Positions 1 through 8,998 of a stretch of DNA of 64,000 nt are shown here, in pieces; the first letter of the stretch is position 1, and the number at the start of each line of letters is the position of its first letter. The position numbers and the translations under genes were made by a program. Source of the DNA: Sedimentimonas flavescens (GTDB taxonomy: Bacteria > Pseudomonadota > Alphaproteobacteria > Rhodobacterales > Rhodobacteraceae); assembly GCF_019264375.1 (NCBI RefSeq), contig NZ_JAHVAI010000001.1:543847-607846 (forward strand), written 5' to 3'. The notes below the pieces were generated by a model, which was not told where the DNA came from, searched no databases, and worked only from the letters and a program-made list of their open reading frames with translations.

Positions 1-725
1 ATGCCCGAGTATTTGTGCTGCGCCACCTTGGGCATCCCCGTGGTGCCGCCGGTGTGGAAATAGGCGGCTACCCGGTCACCGGCACTGTCGGCGAAGGTCA
101 GCCTGTCGCCCGGCATCTTGGCGCATTCGCGATTGAAGCAATAGACATCGGCATGGTGCTTCGTCGTGACCTTGGGGCGCACGAACGGCACGATCAGCGA
201 CTTGGGCGGAGTCAGGTAGCGGTTCAGGTCGATCTCGAGCACGGTCTTGACGTTCGGCGCGAACTTGACCGCCTCGGCCGCCTTCTGGGCGATATCGCTT
301 TTCGGGAAGGGCTTGAGCGTGACCAGAACCTTGGCCTTGGTCTCGCGCAGGATGGCCGAGATCTGCTCGGATTCGAGCAGCGGGTTGATCGGATTCACGA
401 TCCCCGCGACCGAGCCCCCCAGCAGGGTCACCGCAGTTTCAAGGCAGTTCGGCAGGAGGTAAGCGACCGTGTCACCCTCGCCCACACCAAGATGACGCAA
501 GAGGTTCGCGGCTTGCGTCACGCGGCCATGCAGCTCGGACCAGCTCAGCGTCAGCGCCTTGTCCTTCGGCCCCGAAAAGATCTGGAAGGTCAGCGCCGGG
601 CGGCTGCCATAGGCATCGCGTGCGCGGGTCAGGAACTGGTACATGGTCTGGGCGCGATCGCGGCCTTCCCATGGCATCTCGTTCTCGACCGCGTCGCGGT
701 CGGCAATGGACGCAAAATTCGCCAT
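1..725 (-). CDS. AMP-dependent acyl-CoA synthetase, N-terminal part (runs off window)
   Basis: The reverse strand is open from an ATG at 725 to the window edge, about 241 residues beginning MANFASIADRDAVENEMPWE. A purine-rich ribosome site (ggaggaag) lies just upstream. The segment FHTGGTTGMPK near the window edge is the AMP-binding P-loop of the ANL adenylating superfamily (usual form TSGTTGxPK). The family activates a carboxylic acid with ATP and CoA in the cytoplasm. The C-terminal domain lies outside the window, so the substrate cannot be guessed. The opposite-strand reading frame covering the same bases is a shadow. Confidence 0.85.
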   Translation of the reverse strand, partial: MANFASIADRDAVENEMPWEGRDRAQTMYQFLTRARDAYGSRPALTFQIFSGPKDKALTLSWSELHGRVTQAANLLRHLGVGEGDTVAYLLPNCLETAVTLLGGSVAGIVNPINPLLESEQISAILRETKAKVLVTLKPFPKSDIAQKAAEAVKFAPNVKTVLEIDLNRYLTPPKSLIVPFVRPKVTTKHHADVYCFNRECAKMPGDRLTFADSAGDRVAAYFHTGGTTGMPKVAQHKYSG

Positions 726-913
726 CTCGGTCTTCCTCCCTAAGCCCGTTCCTCGCGGGCCCTTCCTGTCAGAATGCGATAGGAGCGCCCTCGGCAGCAA
801 GTATGCAGGTCAGTGGGCAACGTCACGTCATGGCGAAAGTGACGCGGGGAAACAATATGGCGCGAAGGGCGGAGACAGCCGCTGCCGTCCCCGCACACTC
901 AGGTCACAAGCAA

Positions 914-1357
914 TCAGGCATTGCCGCCCGGAATACGCAGAACCTGGCCCGGATAGATCTTGTCGGGATGGGTCAGCATCGGCTTGTTCGCCTCGAAAAT
1001 CTCCATGTAGCGGTTCGCGCTGCCCAGAGTCTTCTTGGCAATCGCCGAAAGCGTATCGCCTTTGACGACGGTGTGGAAAACGGCATCCAGGGTATCGGCA
1101 TCCTCTTCGGTTTCGACCGCAGCCACACCATCGACATTGCCCACGGCGAGAATGATCTTTTCCTTGGTCTCGGCGTCGATCGCCTTGCCCGAAACCACGA
1201 CCTTGTCACCCTCGACCTTCAGATCGACACCGGTCGCATCGAGCCCCAGATCTTTCAGCTCCGCCCGCAGCACATCTTCTTTCGGCGCCTCGGCGGCCTC
1301 GGCCTTCGAGCCGAACAGCGACTTGCCCGCGTCTTTCACAAAATTCCACAGACCCAT
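914..1357 (-). CDS. BON and LysM domain protein (Kbp/YgaU-like)
   Basis: A 147-residue protein starting MGLWNFVKDAGKSLFG at 1357. The start was chosen because a gaggag ribosome site sits just upstream and the family begins this way; a longer in-frame reading to 1462 lacks support. Residues about 25-85 form a BON domain. Residues about 95-145 form a LysM domain (HTVVKGDTLSAIAKKTLG ... YPGQVLRIP). There is no signal peptide. The E. coli relative Kbp (YgaU) is a cytoplasmic potassium-binding protein. The same role here is inferred from the shared BON-LysM order only. Confidence 0.85.
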   Translation of the reverse strand: MGLWNFVKDAGKSLFGSKAEAAEAPKEDVLRAELKDLGLDATGVDLKVEGDKVVVSGKAIDAETKEKIILAVGNVDGVAAVETEEDADTLDAVFHTVVKGDTLSAIAKKTLGSANRYMEIFEANKPMLTHPDKIYPGQVLRIPGGNA

Positions 1358-1382
1358 AGCACTCTCCTCATATTGGCTGGCA

Positions 1383-1398
1383 GGCCCCCCGGGGGGCC
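1383..1398. repeat. 16-bp perfect GC palindrome upstream of the LysM gene
   Basis: GGCCCCCCGGGGGGCC is a loopless perfect palindrome 25 bases upstream of the LysM gene start. It could extrude or fold in RNA, but it has no T-tract and no known protein-binding consensus. Function unknown. Confidence 0.5.
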
Positions 1399-1493
1399 CG
1401 CCTTCAACCTGAGGTGACCGTGCAACGATCAGATGACGCGACAAAGGGGAATTACCGCACACACGGCCCCCTTAATGCGAGCGGATAGCGCGA

Positions 1494-3281
1494 TCAGACG
1501 GCCGCGCCGTCGGTGAATTGCAGCCGCGCCAGTTCGGCATACAGACCGCCTTCGGCGACCAGCTCGTCATGGGTGCCCTGCGCGACGATGCGGCCGTCTT
1601 CGAACACAACGATCCGGTCGGCCTTTTTCACCGTCGCGAGTCGGTGCGCCACGATGACCGTTGTGCGCCCGACCGAGACACGCTCGACCGCAGCCTGCAC
1701 CTCGCGCTCCGAGGCCGAATCCAGCGCCGAGGTCGCCTCGTCCAGCAGCAGGATCGGTGCGTCGCGCAGGATCGCGCGGGCGATGGCGATACGCTGCTTC
1801 TGCCCACCCGACAGCATCACGCCGCGCTCGCCCACATAGGTGTCGAACCCGTCGGGAAGCGCCGTCAGGAAGTCATAGGCATGGGCCGCGCGCGCGGCTT
1901 CCTCGACCTCGTGATCCGTGGCGTTGGGGCGGCCGAAGCGAATATTCTCGCGCGCCGAGGCCGCGAAGATCACCGGATCTTGCGGCACAAGGGCCACGGC
2001 GTGGCGAAAATCATGCCGCGCAAGATCGCGCAGATCGTAGCCGTCGATCTTCACTTGCCCGTTCTCGGGATCCCAGAAGCGCTGAATCAGCTGGATCACG
2101 GTGGTCTTGCCCGCCCCCGAAGGGCCGACAAGCGCGACCGTCTCGCCGGGCTTGATCGACAGCGTGACCTCCTCAAGCGCCGAGGTTTCGGGGCGCGAGG
2201 GGTAGTGGAAGGTGACATTCTCGAAGTCGATAGCACCGCGCGCGGGCATCGGCAGCGGCACCGGATGTTCGGGGTCTTTGACGCTGTCTTCAGCCCCGAT
2301 CAACTCGACCAGACGCTCGGTCGCGCCGGCGGCACGCTGCAACTCGCCCCAGATTTCCGACAGCGCGCCGACCGACCCGGCGACCATCACGGCGTAAATG
2401 ACGAACTGCACCAGCTCGCCCACCGACATGTAATCCAGACGCACGTCGCGCGCACCGACCCAGAGCACGCCAACCACGCCCGCAAACACGAGGAAAATCA
2501 CGATCACCGTCATGATTGCGCGGGTGGTGATGCGACGCTGCGCCGAGACAAAGCTTTTCTCGGTGACATCGGCGAAATGCGCGCGGGTCTGCGCCTCATG
2601 GGTGAATGCCTGCACGGTCTGCGCCGACAAAAGCGCCTCGGAGGCCGCGCCCGAGGAACTGGCGATCCAGTCCTGGTTCTCGCGCGAAAGCGCGCGCAGG
2701 CGACGGCCGAGCACGACGATCGGGATGACCACGGCGGGCACGATCAGCAGCACAAGGCCGGTCAGCTTGGCCGAGGTGACCAGCAGCATCACCATGCCGC
2801 CGATCAGGATCAGGAAGTTGCGCAGCGCGACCGAGACCGACGAGCCAATGACCGACAGGATCAGCGTCGTATCTGTGGTGATGCGCGAGATGATCTCGCC
2901 CGTCAGGATGCGCTCGAAGAAGGCCGGGCTCATGCCCAGAACGCGGTCGAAGACGGCCTTGCGGATATCGGCCACGACCCGCTCGCCAAAGCGAGTAACA
3001 AGGTAGTAGCGCGCTCCGGTGCCAAGCGCGAGCAGCGCGGTGATCAGCAGCGCCGCACCGAAATACTGGTCAAGCAGTTCGGCCCCTTGCTGGAAGCCAT
3101 CCACGACGCGGCGCACGGCAAGCGGCAGAACCAGACTGATCGAGGCGGTCAGCATCAGCGCGGCCAGCGCCGCCAGCGCCATCCACTTGTAAGGCGTCAC
3201 AAACGGGCTGAGGCCCTTGAGTGCGCCGATGCGTTTTGTGGTGGGCCGATCTTCGAGCGGCGCTTGCGGTCTGCGTGCCAT
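1494..3281 (-). CDS. ABC transporter, fused membrane and ATPase domains (MsbA-like)
   Basis: A 595-residue half-transporter. The N-terminal two thirds (about 30-320) carry six hydrophobic segments of an ABC type 1 exporter domain. The C-terminal ATPase has Walker A GPSGAGKTT, signature LSGGQKQRIAIARA and Walker B ILLLDEATSALD. The start at 3281 (MARRPQAP) has gggag upstream. It would act as an inner-membrane homodimer exporting a lipid, peptide or drug. The MsbA/lipid exporter group is the closest general match. No neighbour fixes the substrate. It is transcribed divergently from the glycosyltransferase at 3448. Confidence 0.9.
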   Translation of the reverse strand: MARRPQAPLEDRPTTKRIGALKGLSPFVTPYKWMALAALAALMLTASISLVLPLAVRRVVDGFQQGAELLDQYFGAALLITALLALGTGARYYLVTRFGERVVADIRKAVFDRVLGMSPAFFERILTGEIISRITTDTTLILSVIGSSVSVALRNFLILIGGMVMLLVTSAKLTGLVLLIVPAVVIPIVVLGRRLRALSRENQDWIASSSGAASEALLSAQTVQAFTHEAQTRAHFADVTEKSFVSAQRRITTRAIMTVIVIFLVFAGVVGVLWVGARDVRLDYMSVGELVQFVIYAVMVAGSVGALSEIWGELQRAAGATERLVELIGAEDSVKDPEHPVPLPMPARGAIDFENVTFHYPSRPETSALEEVTLSIKPGETVALVGPSGAGKTTVIQLIQRFWDPENGQVKIDGYDLRDLARHDFRHAVALVPQDPVIFAASARENIRFGRPNATDHEVEEAARAAHAYDFLTALPDGFDTYVGERGVMLSGGQKQRIAIARAILRDAPILLLDEATSALDSASEREVQAAVERVSVGRTTVIVAHRLATVKKADRIVVFEDGRIVAQGTHDELVAEGGLYAELARLQFTDGAAV

Positions 3282-3447
3282 GCTGTCTCCCTTGTCCGCT
3301 CGGGTTTAGGGGTAGACCCAGTGTGGGGCAAGGGCGGAATCGTCGCGTCGGATCCGCGCACGCCGTGAACAAAACGCCGCAGAGCCGCCAAGGGCCCTGT
3401 ATTGCCGGAAGAAAGCAGCTAACAACGCGGGAAAATTCGGAACCACG

Positions 3448-4857
3448 ATGATGCCGGCCTCACTTTCGTTCGATCGTATCCTGAAGCTGCTGCTTGGCCT
3501 CGCGCTGGCGAGTTTCGCCGCTTACACACTTTACGGGCTTTGGCTGGGCTATTCGTTCTGGAATGACGAGGTATTCAGCGTCGCCGCCGCCCTGCCGCAG
3601 GGAGAGGCGATGCAGGGCTATCTGCGCGATGTGCACCCGCCGCTCTATCAGTGGCTTCTTGCGCTCTGGGTCAAGCTGTTTGGCATCTCCGAACTGTCGG
3701 CGCGACTGTTCTCCGCGCTGTTTGTCGCGGGGGCACTGGCTGCGCTGGCAAGCCTGCGCCGCAAGATGCCGCAACGCGTTGTCCTGCTGACGCTGTTCCT
3801 GTTTCTCTCCAGCTGGCTCACAATCTATTACGCGCAGGAGGCGCGCAGCTACGCGATGCTGCTGTTCGTGTCGGCGCTCTCGTTCGTGCTGTTCACACTG
3901 GGTGAGCGGCGCTGGCTGATCGCAGTACTCCTGACGCTTGGCTGCACGCATTTCTTCGGCACCTTGCAGGCAATGCTCTACCTGCTCTGGATCGGCCTTG
4001 AGCGCGACACAGGCTGGCCCAAGCGCATCTTGCTGGCGAGCGTCGCGGGTGTGTTGATGATCTGGCCCGTTGCCATGCTGACGCTTGGCGGCGTCGACGA
4101 GCAGGTCGGCGGGAAGTTCTGGATCGACAGCACACCGCTCGACGCCCTGCAAGACGCGATCCAGGCCGGCATACCTTTGGGGTCGGCGGGGTTGATCCTG
4201 ATCCTCGCCGCAGCCTGGCTGCGCAGTTTCATCCCGACACTCGAGCGCCGCGCGGCGCAGGATGCCGCGATCCTGTTCGCCGCAATGGCAATCGGCACTG
4301 CACTGCTGAACTTTCATACGCCGGTCACAACCGAGCGGAACTTCATCGTGCTTTTGCCGCCCGGATCCTTCCTGCTCGCAGTAGCGCTCGACGCGATATT
4401 GCCGCGAGTGCCGCGAAACTGGGCGCGGATCGTCCTGCTCGTTCTGATTTTCTTGGCCACGCAAGAGCGCATCTACAGCAAGATTGGCCGCAAGTTCGAA
4501 CCGCTCGAGAATATCCGGGGGGCGACAGAAGGCGCGCTCGCGGCCCTCGATCCCGTTCACGGGCGGCTGTTTGCGTGGCCATTGCGCGCCCAGGCGACCA
4601 TCTTCGGCTCCGAGCGGATCAACTTCTATTTCCCGCCGACCGCTCAGCCGAGGGTTCTCGACCCGCAAGCCATCCCTGCGCTACGCGCCGGAGATATCGT
4701 GGTCTTCCTGCGGATCACGGCGACCAATGCCAAAGCCGCCCCCTGCGACAACGCGCTATTTGCACATCTGGAGGCAAGCGGCACCCCCTTCCGGGCAACC
4801 TTCCCGCCGCAATCGGTGCGCTGCGAGACCGGGTTCGTGACGATCCTTGGGCCCTAG
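3448..4857 (+). CDS. Membrane glycosyltransferase, family 39 (PMT/ArnT-like)
   Basis: A 469-residue protein with about ten hydrophobic helices. After the first helix comes FWNDEVFS, then DVHPPLYQ at about residue 55, which matches the D(E)xHPPL loop of GT39/PMT-type enzymes. These use polyprenyl-phosphate sugars on the periplasmic face of the inner membrane. Two adjacent ATGs (3448, 3451) precede no strong ribosome site. The C-terminal 120 residues form a soluble domain. The last codon shares the tetramer CTAG with the convergent ApbE gene. The sugar and acceptor are unknown. Confidence 0.8.
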   Translation: MMPASLSFDRILKLLLGLALASFAAYTLYGLWLGYSFWNDEVFSVAAALPQGEAMQGYLRDVHPPLYQWLLALWVKLFGISELSARLFSALFVAGALAALASLRRKMPQRVVLLTLFLFLSSWLTIYYAQEARSYAMLLFVSALSFVLFTLGERRWLIAVLLTLGCTHFFGTLQAMLYLLWIGLERDTGWPKRILLASVAGVLMIWPVAMLTLGGVDEQVGGKFWIDSTPLDALQDAIQAGIPLGSAGLILILAAAWLRSFIPTLERRAAQDAAILFAAMAIGTALLNFHTPVTTERNFIVLLPPGSFLLAVALDAILPRVPRNWARIVLLVLIFLATQERIYSKIGRKFEPLENIRGATEGALAALDPVHGRLFAWPLRAQATIFGSERINFYFPPTAQPRVLDPQAIPALRAGDIVVFLRITATNAKAAPCDNALFAHLEASGTPFRATFPPQSVRCETGFVTILGP

Positions 4858-5807
4858 GCGTCAACCGCGCCAAAGAGCGGGCCGACACGAACTTCCGTGT
4901 CGGGGTCGCGCAGCAGAAACAGTGCATCCAACCCCTCGCGCCGGGCTACCCTTGCGCCCTCCTCGGGGCCAAGAACCATCAGAGCGGTGGCCCAGGCATC
5001 GGCCTCGGCGCAACTGCGCGCGACCACGCTAACTGAGGCTGGCCCGCCCTGCACGGGCGCGCCGCGGCGCGGCTGCATCGTGTGTGACAGGCGCTGGCTG
5101 CCCAGTTCGACCCAATGGCGATAGTCGCCCGAGGTGGCGACGGCTGCATCCGCAAGCGCCAGGATCGAATGCGGCGCGCGACGCGCGGGATCGGGCGCCT
5201 CGACCGCGACCGACCAGGGTGCGCCATCGGGGCGCAGACCAAGAGCGCGCATCTCTCCGTCGATGCCGACAAGTGCCGCCGTGATCCCGTGGTCCAGCAT
5301 CACTTCAGCCAGACGATCCACGCCGTAGCCCTTGGCGATCCCGTTCAGGTCCAGCGACAGCGGCGCGCGTTTGCGGACCTCGCCACGCTCGGGGGCGAGA
5401 TCAAGCGCCTCATGCGCAGGCGGCCGCGGGCGGGTCAGTGCTGAGCGAATGGCCTCGGCACTCGCAGCCTCAGGGCCGAAACCCCAGGCCCGCACCGCAT
5501 CGCCCATGCCGATGTCGAAAGCCCCGCCCGAGGCGCGACCGATCCGCAGCCCAAGCTCCAGCACGCGCAGCAGATGGGCGGGCAGCACCACCCAGTCGCC
5601 CACAGGCGCCGTGTTGAAGCGCATCAGCGCGCTGTCGGGCTTCCATGTGGACATCTGATCGTCGATCTCTGCCACTGCATCCTGCAATGCGATGGCCAGC
5701 GCCCCCGGGTCATAGCCCGGGGGCGCATAGAACAGCGCCGACCAGCGGGTGCCCATCGTCGGGCCATTGAGCGCGATGCGCTGCGGCTCAGTAGGTGTCT
5801 TCGACAT
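4854..5807 (-). CDS. apbE: ApbE-type FAD:protein FMN transferase
   Basis: A 317-residue ApbE-family protein. The opening GPTMGTRWSA, the segment SLDLNGIAKGYGVDRLAE and the later ATSGDY segment are diagnostic. The family transfers FMN from FAD onto a serine or threonine of periplasmic redox proteins. It overlaps the stop of the upstream PepSY-reductase gene by 20 bases, so the two are probably co-translated. No signal peptide is visible at the N-terminus and no earlier in-frame start exists, which is odd for a periplasmic enzyme. The partner is probably the DUF2271 protein of the same operon. It is not the nosX-type ApbE of a nos operon: it lies 15 kb away and is read with other genes. Confidence 0.9.
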   Translation of the reverse strand: MSKTPTEPQRIALNGPTMGTRWSALFYAPPGYDPGALAIALQDAVAEIDDQMSTWKPDSALMRFNTAPVGDWVVLPAHLLRVLELGLRIGRASGGAFDIGMGDAVRAWGFGPEAASAEAIRSALTRPRPPAHEALDLAPERGEVRKRAPLSLDLNGIAKGYGVDRLAEVMLDHGITAALVGIDGEMRALGLRPDGAPWSVAVEAPDPARRAPHSILALADAAVATSGDYRHWVELGSQRLSHTMQPRRGAPVQGGPASVSVVARSCAEADAWATALMVLGPEEGARVARREGLDALFLLRDPDTEVRVGPLFGAVDA

Positions 5808-7989
5808 AGCGCCCCTCAGCTTTCAGCAGCACCGGCGACAATCCGGCGGGGGCAAGGATTTCGCCCAAGGCGGCCGACACACCTGCGGCCATCTCGCGCC
5901 CGCCGCAAACCATGATCCGCGCCCCGGACTGGATCAGCCGCGTCAACTCGGCCGCGTCAGCGCGCAGGGCATCCTGCACGTAATGCGGCCGCGCCCCGCG
6001 CGAGGCGGCGGTGATCAGGCGCGCCAGACGCCCCTCGTCCTGCCAGCGCGCGAGATCCTCGCCATAGAGAAAATCGCTTGCCGCATGGCGCATCCCGAAG
6101 AAGAGGTGCATCGGGCGGCGGCGCGCGTTGGCCCGCACGAAGCCCGCCAACGGCCCGATCCCCGTGCCTGCCCCGATCAGGATCAGTGGCACACGATCAC
6201 GCCCGGCATGGAACCCCGGATTGCGGCGCAGGAAGGCGCGCACCCGATCACCCAGCTGCAAGGCCATCAGCTGCCCCGAGCAAAGCCCGCCCGTCTGCTT
6301 GCGCACCACGATCTCGACAAATCCATCGCGCGCGCCAGAGGCCAGTGAGTAGAAACGCGGGACCGAGGCGCCCTCGGGCACTACGCCGATCAGATCGCCC
6401 GCGACAAAACGGCCAAAGCCCCGCCCCGTCAGGCGCTGCCACAGCGACGCGCGGGGAAGCGCGAAGCGCAGGATCGCGGTCGGGGCCTGAACCTCGGCGC
6501 CATAGTCGCGCCGCTCGATCAACTCCAACGGTGTCGTGCGCGGCGACCGGGGTGCATGGGACAGGACCAGATCGATCCCGAGGATCTGACCAAGCGCAAC
6601 GCCCCAACGATGAAAGTCCTGCGGCGACTGGCGATCGACCGTCGCAGGCGGCAGCAGTTCCTGCCAACCTTTGGCCTCGGCAGCCGCGGCGACCTCGGCG
6701 GCATAGGCGCAATAGGCCGGGAAGCTGCGATCTCCAAACCCAAGCACCGCGAGCGGCGCATTTGGCGCGGCGGGCAGCGCGGCAAGGCGATCCAGAAACC
6801 CCTTGGCCGAGGCAGGCGCCACCCCGTCGCCATAGGTCGCGGCCAGCACCAGGATGCGCTTCGCCCGGCCGTAGCTTTTCGGCGCAAAGGCCGACATCGG
6901 CGCGACATGCACCGGCTGGCCTGCCGCCCCTAGCGCGCGGGCCAGCGTTTCGGCAAAGCCGCGGGTCGAGCCTCCCTCGCTGCCGACAAGAACGATGGTC
7001 TCGGCCTGTGCAGCGGGGGCGCTGCGAAAGCCCCGCGGCCCGCGCCCGGCCAGCCAGACGGCAAGGCCAGTGCCCGCCAGCCCCGGAATCGCCAGCGCGA
7101 TCAGGCCGAGAGCCAGCCCCAGAACCGAGGCCCCCTGCCCGGTATGCAGCATGTAGATAGTTTCAGATACGCGCTGCCACGGCGTCGCATCGGCCCATGC
7201 CAGCAGCGCGCCCGTGCCCTGATCGATATACCCCGATCCGGTATCGGTCTTCAGCGTGAACACATCGCTTGCATCGCCCGGATAGGGATAGGTGAAGCTG
7301 CGCAGATCGGTCACCGCAAGCGTGCCGATCATGTCGATATCGGGCAGAGCAACACCGCTGCCCCCGCTGACCGAGACGGGAAAGCCCGGCTGCGCCTCGC
7401 CATCGGGAAGCAAATCGAAGGTCGAGGCCGTCATCCACAGCGCCGTGCCAGCCGAGAGCAAAAGCCCGACCGTGGCCATGCGCGCCATCTCGGCATGCCA
7501 GCGCACAGGCCCGGCTCCGCGCATCGGCGCGAACCAGCGCCGCCAGCCACCCGCGCGCCGGGCAATCAGCCAGGCCCCGCTGAGCGACAAGATCAGCATC
7601 GCCCCGGCCCCCGCCGCCATGACCAGCGGCCCCGCGTCATCCAGAAAAAACGAGCGGTGCAGGTTCGTCAGCCAACGCTCCACCGCGTTCGGGTCCGCGC
7701 TGGCCACGCCCTGCCCCGTTGCCGGGTCGATGACCGCCGCCATGGGCGTGCCGCCCTCAAACCAGTAGGCGGTGATCTTGCCCGAGGGAGCGCGGCGGAT
7801 CTGCTCAACCGTCGGGTAGACCCCGGCGATCTTTCCGGCCAGATCGGCCACGCTTTGCCCGGCCTCGGCTTGCGGCGCGCTCAGCCGTTCGGCCGCCGGG
7901 AAAACCGACAGGGCCGCCCCGCTGAGGCCAAGCACCAGCAGGACAACCGCGGCCAGCAGCCCCGGCCAGCGATGCAGCGCGCGGATCAT
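5788..7989 (-). CDS. PepSY transmembrane protein fused to flavodoxin and FAD/NAD(P)H reductase
   Basis: A 733-residue fusion. Residues 1-340 are a PepSY-TM region with four hydrophobic helices (first at 8-30) and periplasmic loops. Residues about 350-480 are a flavodoxin-like domain (GSEGGSTRGFAE binding FMN phosphate). Residues about 490-733 resemble the ferredoxin-NADP reductase part of sulfite reductase flavoprotein (FYSLASG for FAD, LIGAGTGIGPLAGF and CGGREMAAGV for NAD(P)H). It should carry electrons from cytoplasmic NAD(P)H through FAD and FMN across the membrane to a periplasmic acceptor. It follows the DUF2271 gene by 12 bases and overlaps apbE. Confidence 0.88.
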   Translation of the reverse strand: MIRALHRWPGLLAAVVLLVLGLSGAALSVFPAAERLSAPQAEAGQSVADLAGKIAGVYPTVEQIRRAPSGKITAYWFEGGTPMAAVIDPATGQGVASADPNAVERWLTNLHRSFFLDDAGPLVMAAGAGAMLILSLSGAWLIARRAGGWRRWFAPMRGAGPVRWHAEMARMATVGLLLSAGTALWMTASTFDLLPDGEAQPGFPVSVSGGSGVALPDIDMIGTLAVTDLRSFTYPYPGDASDVFTLKTDTGSGYIDQGTGALLAWADATPWQRVSETIYMLHTGQGASVLGLALGLIALAIPGLAGTGLAVWLAGRGPRGFRSAPAAQAETIVLVGSEGGSTRGFAETLARALGAAGQPVHVAPMSAFAPKSYGRAKRILVLAATYGDGVAPASAKGFLDRLAALPAAPNAPLAVLGFGDRSFPAYCAYAAEVAAAAEAKGWQELLPPATVDRQSPQDFHRWGVALGQILGIDLVLSHAPRSPRTTPLELIERRDYGAEVQAPTAILRFALPRASLWQRLTGRGFGRFVAGDLIGVVPEGASVPRFYSLASGARDGFVEIVVRKQTGGLCSGQLMALQLGDRVRAFLRRNPGFHAGRDRVPLILIGAGTGIGPLAGFVRANARRRPMHLFFGMRHAASDFLYGEDLARWQDEGRLARLITAASRGARPHYVQDALRADAAELTRLIQSGARIMVCGGREMAAGVSAALGEILAPAGLSPVLLKAEGRYVEDTY

Positions 7990-8001
7990 CGCAACCCCTC
8001 C

Positions 8002-8472
8002 TTACATCTCGTAGGTGAAGTTGGCGATGTAGCGCCGCCCCGCGACGGGCTGCCCTGCCCCCGCCGAGGTCAGCGGCACGGCGACCTCATTGGGGCTGTC
8101 GCGCATATCCTCAACCGAGGCGTCGATATGCAGCGTGTAGCCCGCATCGAACAGCGCATCGGCCAGATCAAGCGTGATCTCAAGCTGGCGCCCGGCGCCC
8201 ACGCTGGCGCCGGTAATGCCGTTGATCTGGGCAAGATCGCCCCCGGTGGCGCGATACCAGTCCGACAGGTGCTTGTAGTATTTGGACTTGCCGCCAGCCA
8301 TCCAGAGGCTGCCGACATAGGCCCCGCCGGGATCGGTGACGTAAAGCGCAAGATAGGCCCCGTCCCCGCCATAGTTGTTCATCTGCGTGGTGAGCGTAAC
8401 CGGGCGCGCGAGAGCCAGGGCCGGAAGCATCAGCGCCGTGGTCAGCGCCAGTGCGGCGAATACGGGTTTCAT
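8002..8472 (-). CDS. DUF2271 periplasmic protein, likely flavinylated
   Basis: A 156-residue protein with a Sec signal peptide (MKPVFAALALTTALMLPALALA). The ATG at 8472 is preferred to a TTG nine bases upstream, because the signal peptide begins there. The body matches DUF2271 (VTLTTQMNNYGGDGAYLALY, DWYRATGG). Residues 84-90 read NGITGAS and resemble the ApbE target motif in which the threonine (T87 here) accepts FMN. DUF2271 proteins are known neighbours of ApbE and PepSY electron-transfer proteins. It is inferred to be the periplasmic flavoprotein reduced by the PepSY-reductase fusion. Confidence 0.8.
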   Translation of the reverse strand: MKPVFAALALTTALMLPALALARPVTLTTQMNNYGGDGAYLALYVTDPGGAYVGSLWMAGGKSKYYKHLSDWYRATGGDLAQINGITGASVGAGRQLEITLDLADALFDAGYTLHIDASVEDMRDSPNEVAVPLTSAGAGQPVAGRRYIANFTYEM

Positions 8473-8514
8473 GGCAGGCAACCTTTCAACAAGGGGTGGG
8501 CAAGATGGATAGGC

Positions 8515-8895
8515 TCAGTTGACCTTTACCGTCGGCGTCGCGCCCGGCACGAAAAGCCCGTTCTGCGGCGGAGCGACGGTTCCGGCGGGCGCGGCCTTCT
8601 GACCGCCACGGCCGTAATCGTCGTCGTCATCATCATCGTCGTCGTGATCGTCATCGTCGTCATCATCGTCGTCGTGACTCGCGCGGAGCTTCCACAGCCA
8701 GCGGAACGCATCGTCATCGTCGTCACGATCATCGTCTGCCACACGCAGGGCGCGCTCGGCGCCCTTGGTGTCAAGACTGGTGGCGCAGCCCAGATCGCGG
8801 GCGCAGCCATTGTCACGCAGCCCGCTAAGGGCCGGGAAACCGACAAGGGCCGACAGCGCGGTCCCGGCGGCAAGAAGTGCGAAGGTTTTTTTCAT
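8515..8895 (-). CDS. Secreted poly-aspartate protein
   Basis: A 126-residue protein starting MKKTFALLAAGTALSALVGFPALSG at 8895 with ggagat upstream. A Sec signal peptide is followed by a short region with two cysteines. Then come an acidic stretch (DDDRDDDDDAFRW) and two runs of nine aspartates, each preceded by histidine, and a proline/glycine-rich tail. I do not recognise a family. Dense Asp/His runs would bind cations such as Ca, Fe or Cu. The place between a PepSY protein and DUF2271 suggests a metal-binding partner of the electron-transfer module, which is inference. Confidence 0.7.
   Translation of the reverse strand: MKKTFALLAAGTALSALVGFPALSGLRDNGCARDLGCATSLDTKGAERALRVADDDRDDDDDAFRWLWKLRASHDDDDDDDDDHDDDDDDDDDYGRGGQKAAPAGTVAPPQNGLFVPGATPTVKVN
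8617..8676 (-). repeat. GAY trinucleotide repeat coding for (H-D9)2
   Basis: Twenty codons, almost all GAC/GAT on the reverse strand, encode two tandem blocks of histidine plus nine aspartates. GAC and GAT are mixed, so the tract is not a pure microsatellite and looks kept by selection on protein charge. Confidence 0.85.
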
Positions 8896-8948
8896 GGCGA
8901 GATCTCCTTTTGATCCGATGCGATCAAACTGGCCCCGCAAACTGAGCA

Positions 8949-8994
8949 TTTCCTGACGGCGCGGTTTTTTTTGCTTCAGCTTGCCGTCAGGAAA
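8949..8994. promoter_or_regulatory. 12-bp inverted repeat, probable response-regulator site
   Basis: TTTCCTGACGGC (8949-8960) is repeated inverted as GCCGTCAGGAAA (8983-8994) around a 22-base spacer holding eight Ts. It lies 54-99 bases upstream of the poly-Asp gene start. The right side also contains TTCAG-N6-GTCAG, and its 15-mer at 8976-8990 differs by one base from 9442-9456 in the promoter of the two-component genes. An 11-base period is typical of OmpR/PhoB-family boxes. Confidence 0.5.
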
Positions 8995-8998
8995 CGAA

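Noticed and set aside
15..743. Plus-strand frame at the left edge as a gene
   Set aside because: The reverse strand encodes the N-terminus of an acyl-CoA synthetase with its P-loop and a good start site.
4854..5807. ApbE as NosX of the nos system
   Set aside because: It is 15 kb away, overlaps a PepSY-reductase gene and lies in a DUF2271 cluster. The nos operon here is of the type lacking NosR, which NosX serves.
7144..8913. Plus-strand frame with a long run of valine/isoleucine that looks like a membrane helix
   Set aside because: The hydrophobic run is the antisense of the GAC/GAT poly-Asp tract. The reverse-strand gene has a signal peptide and ribosome site.
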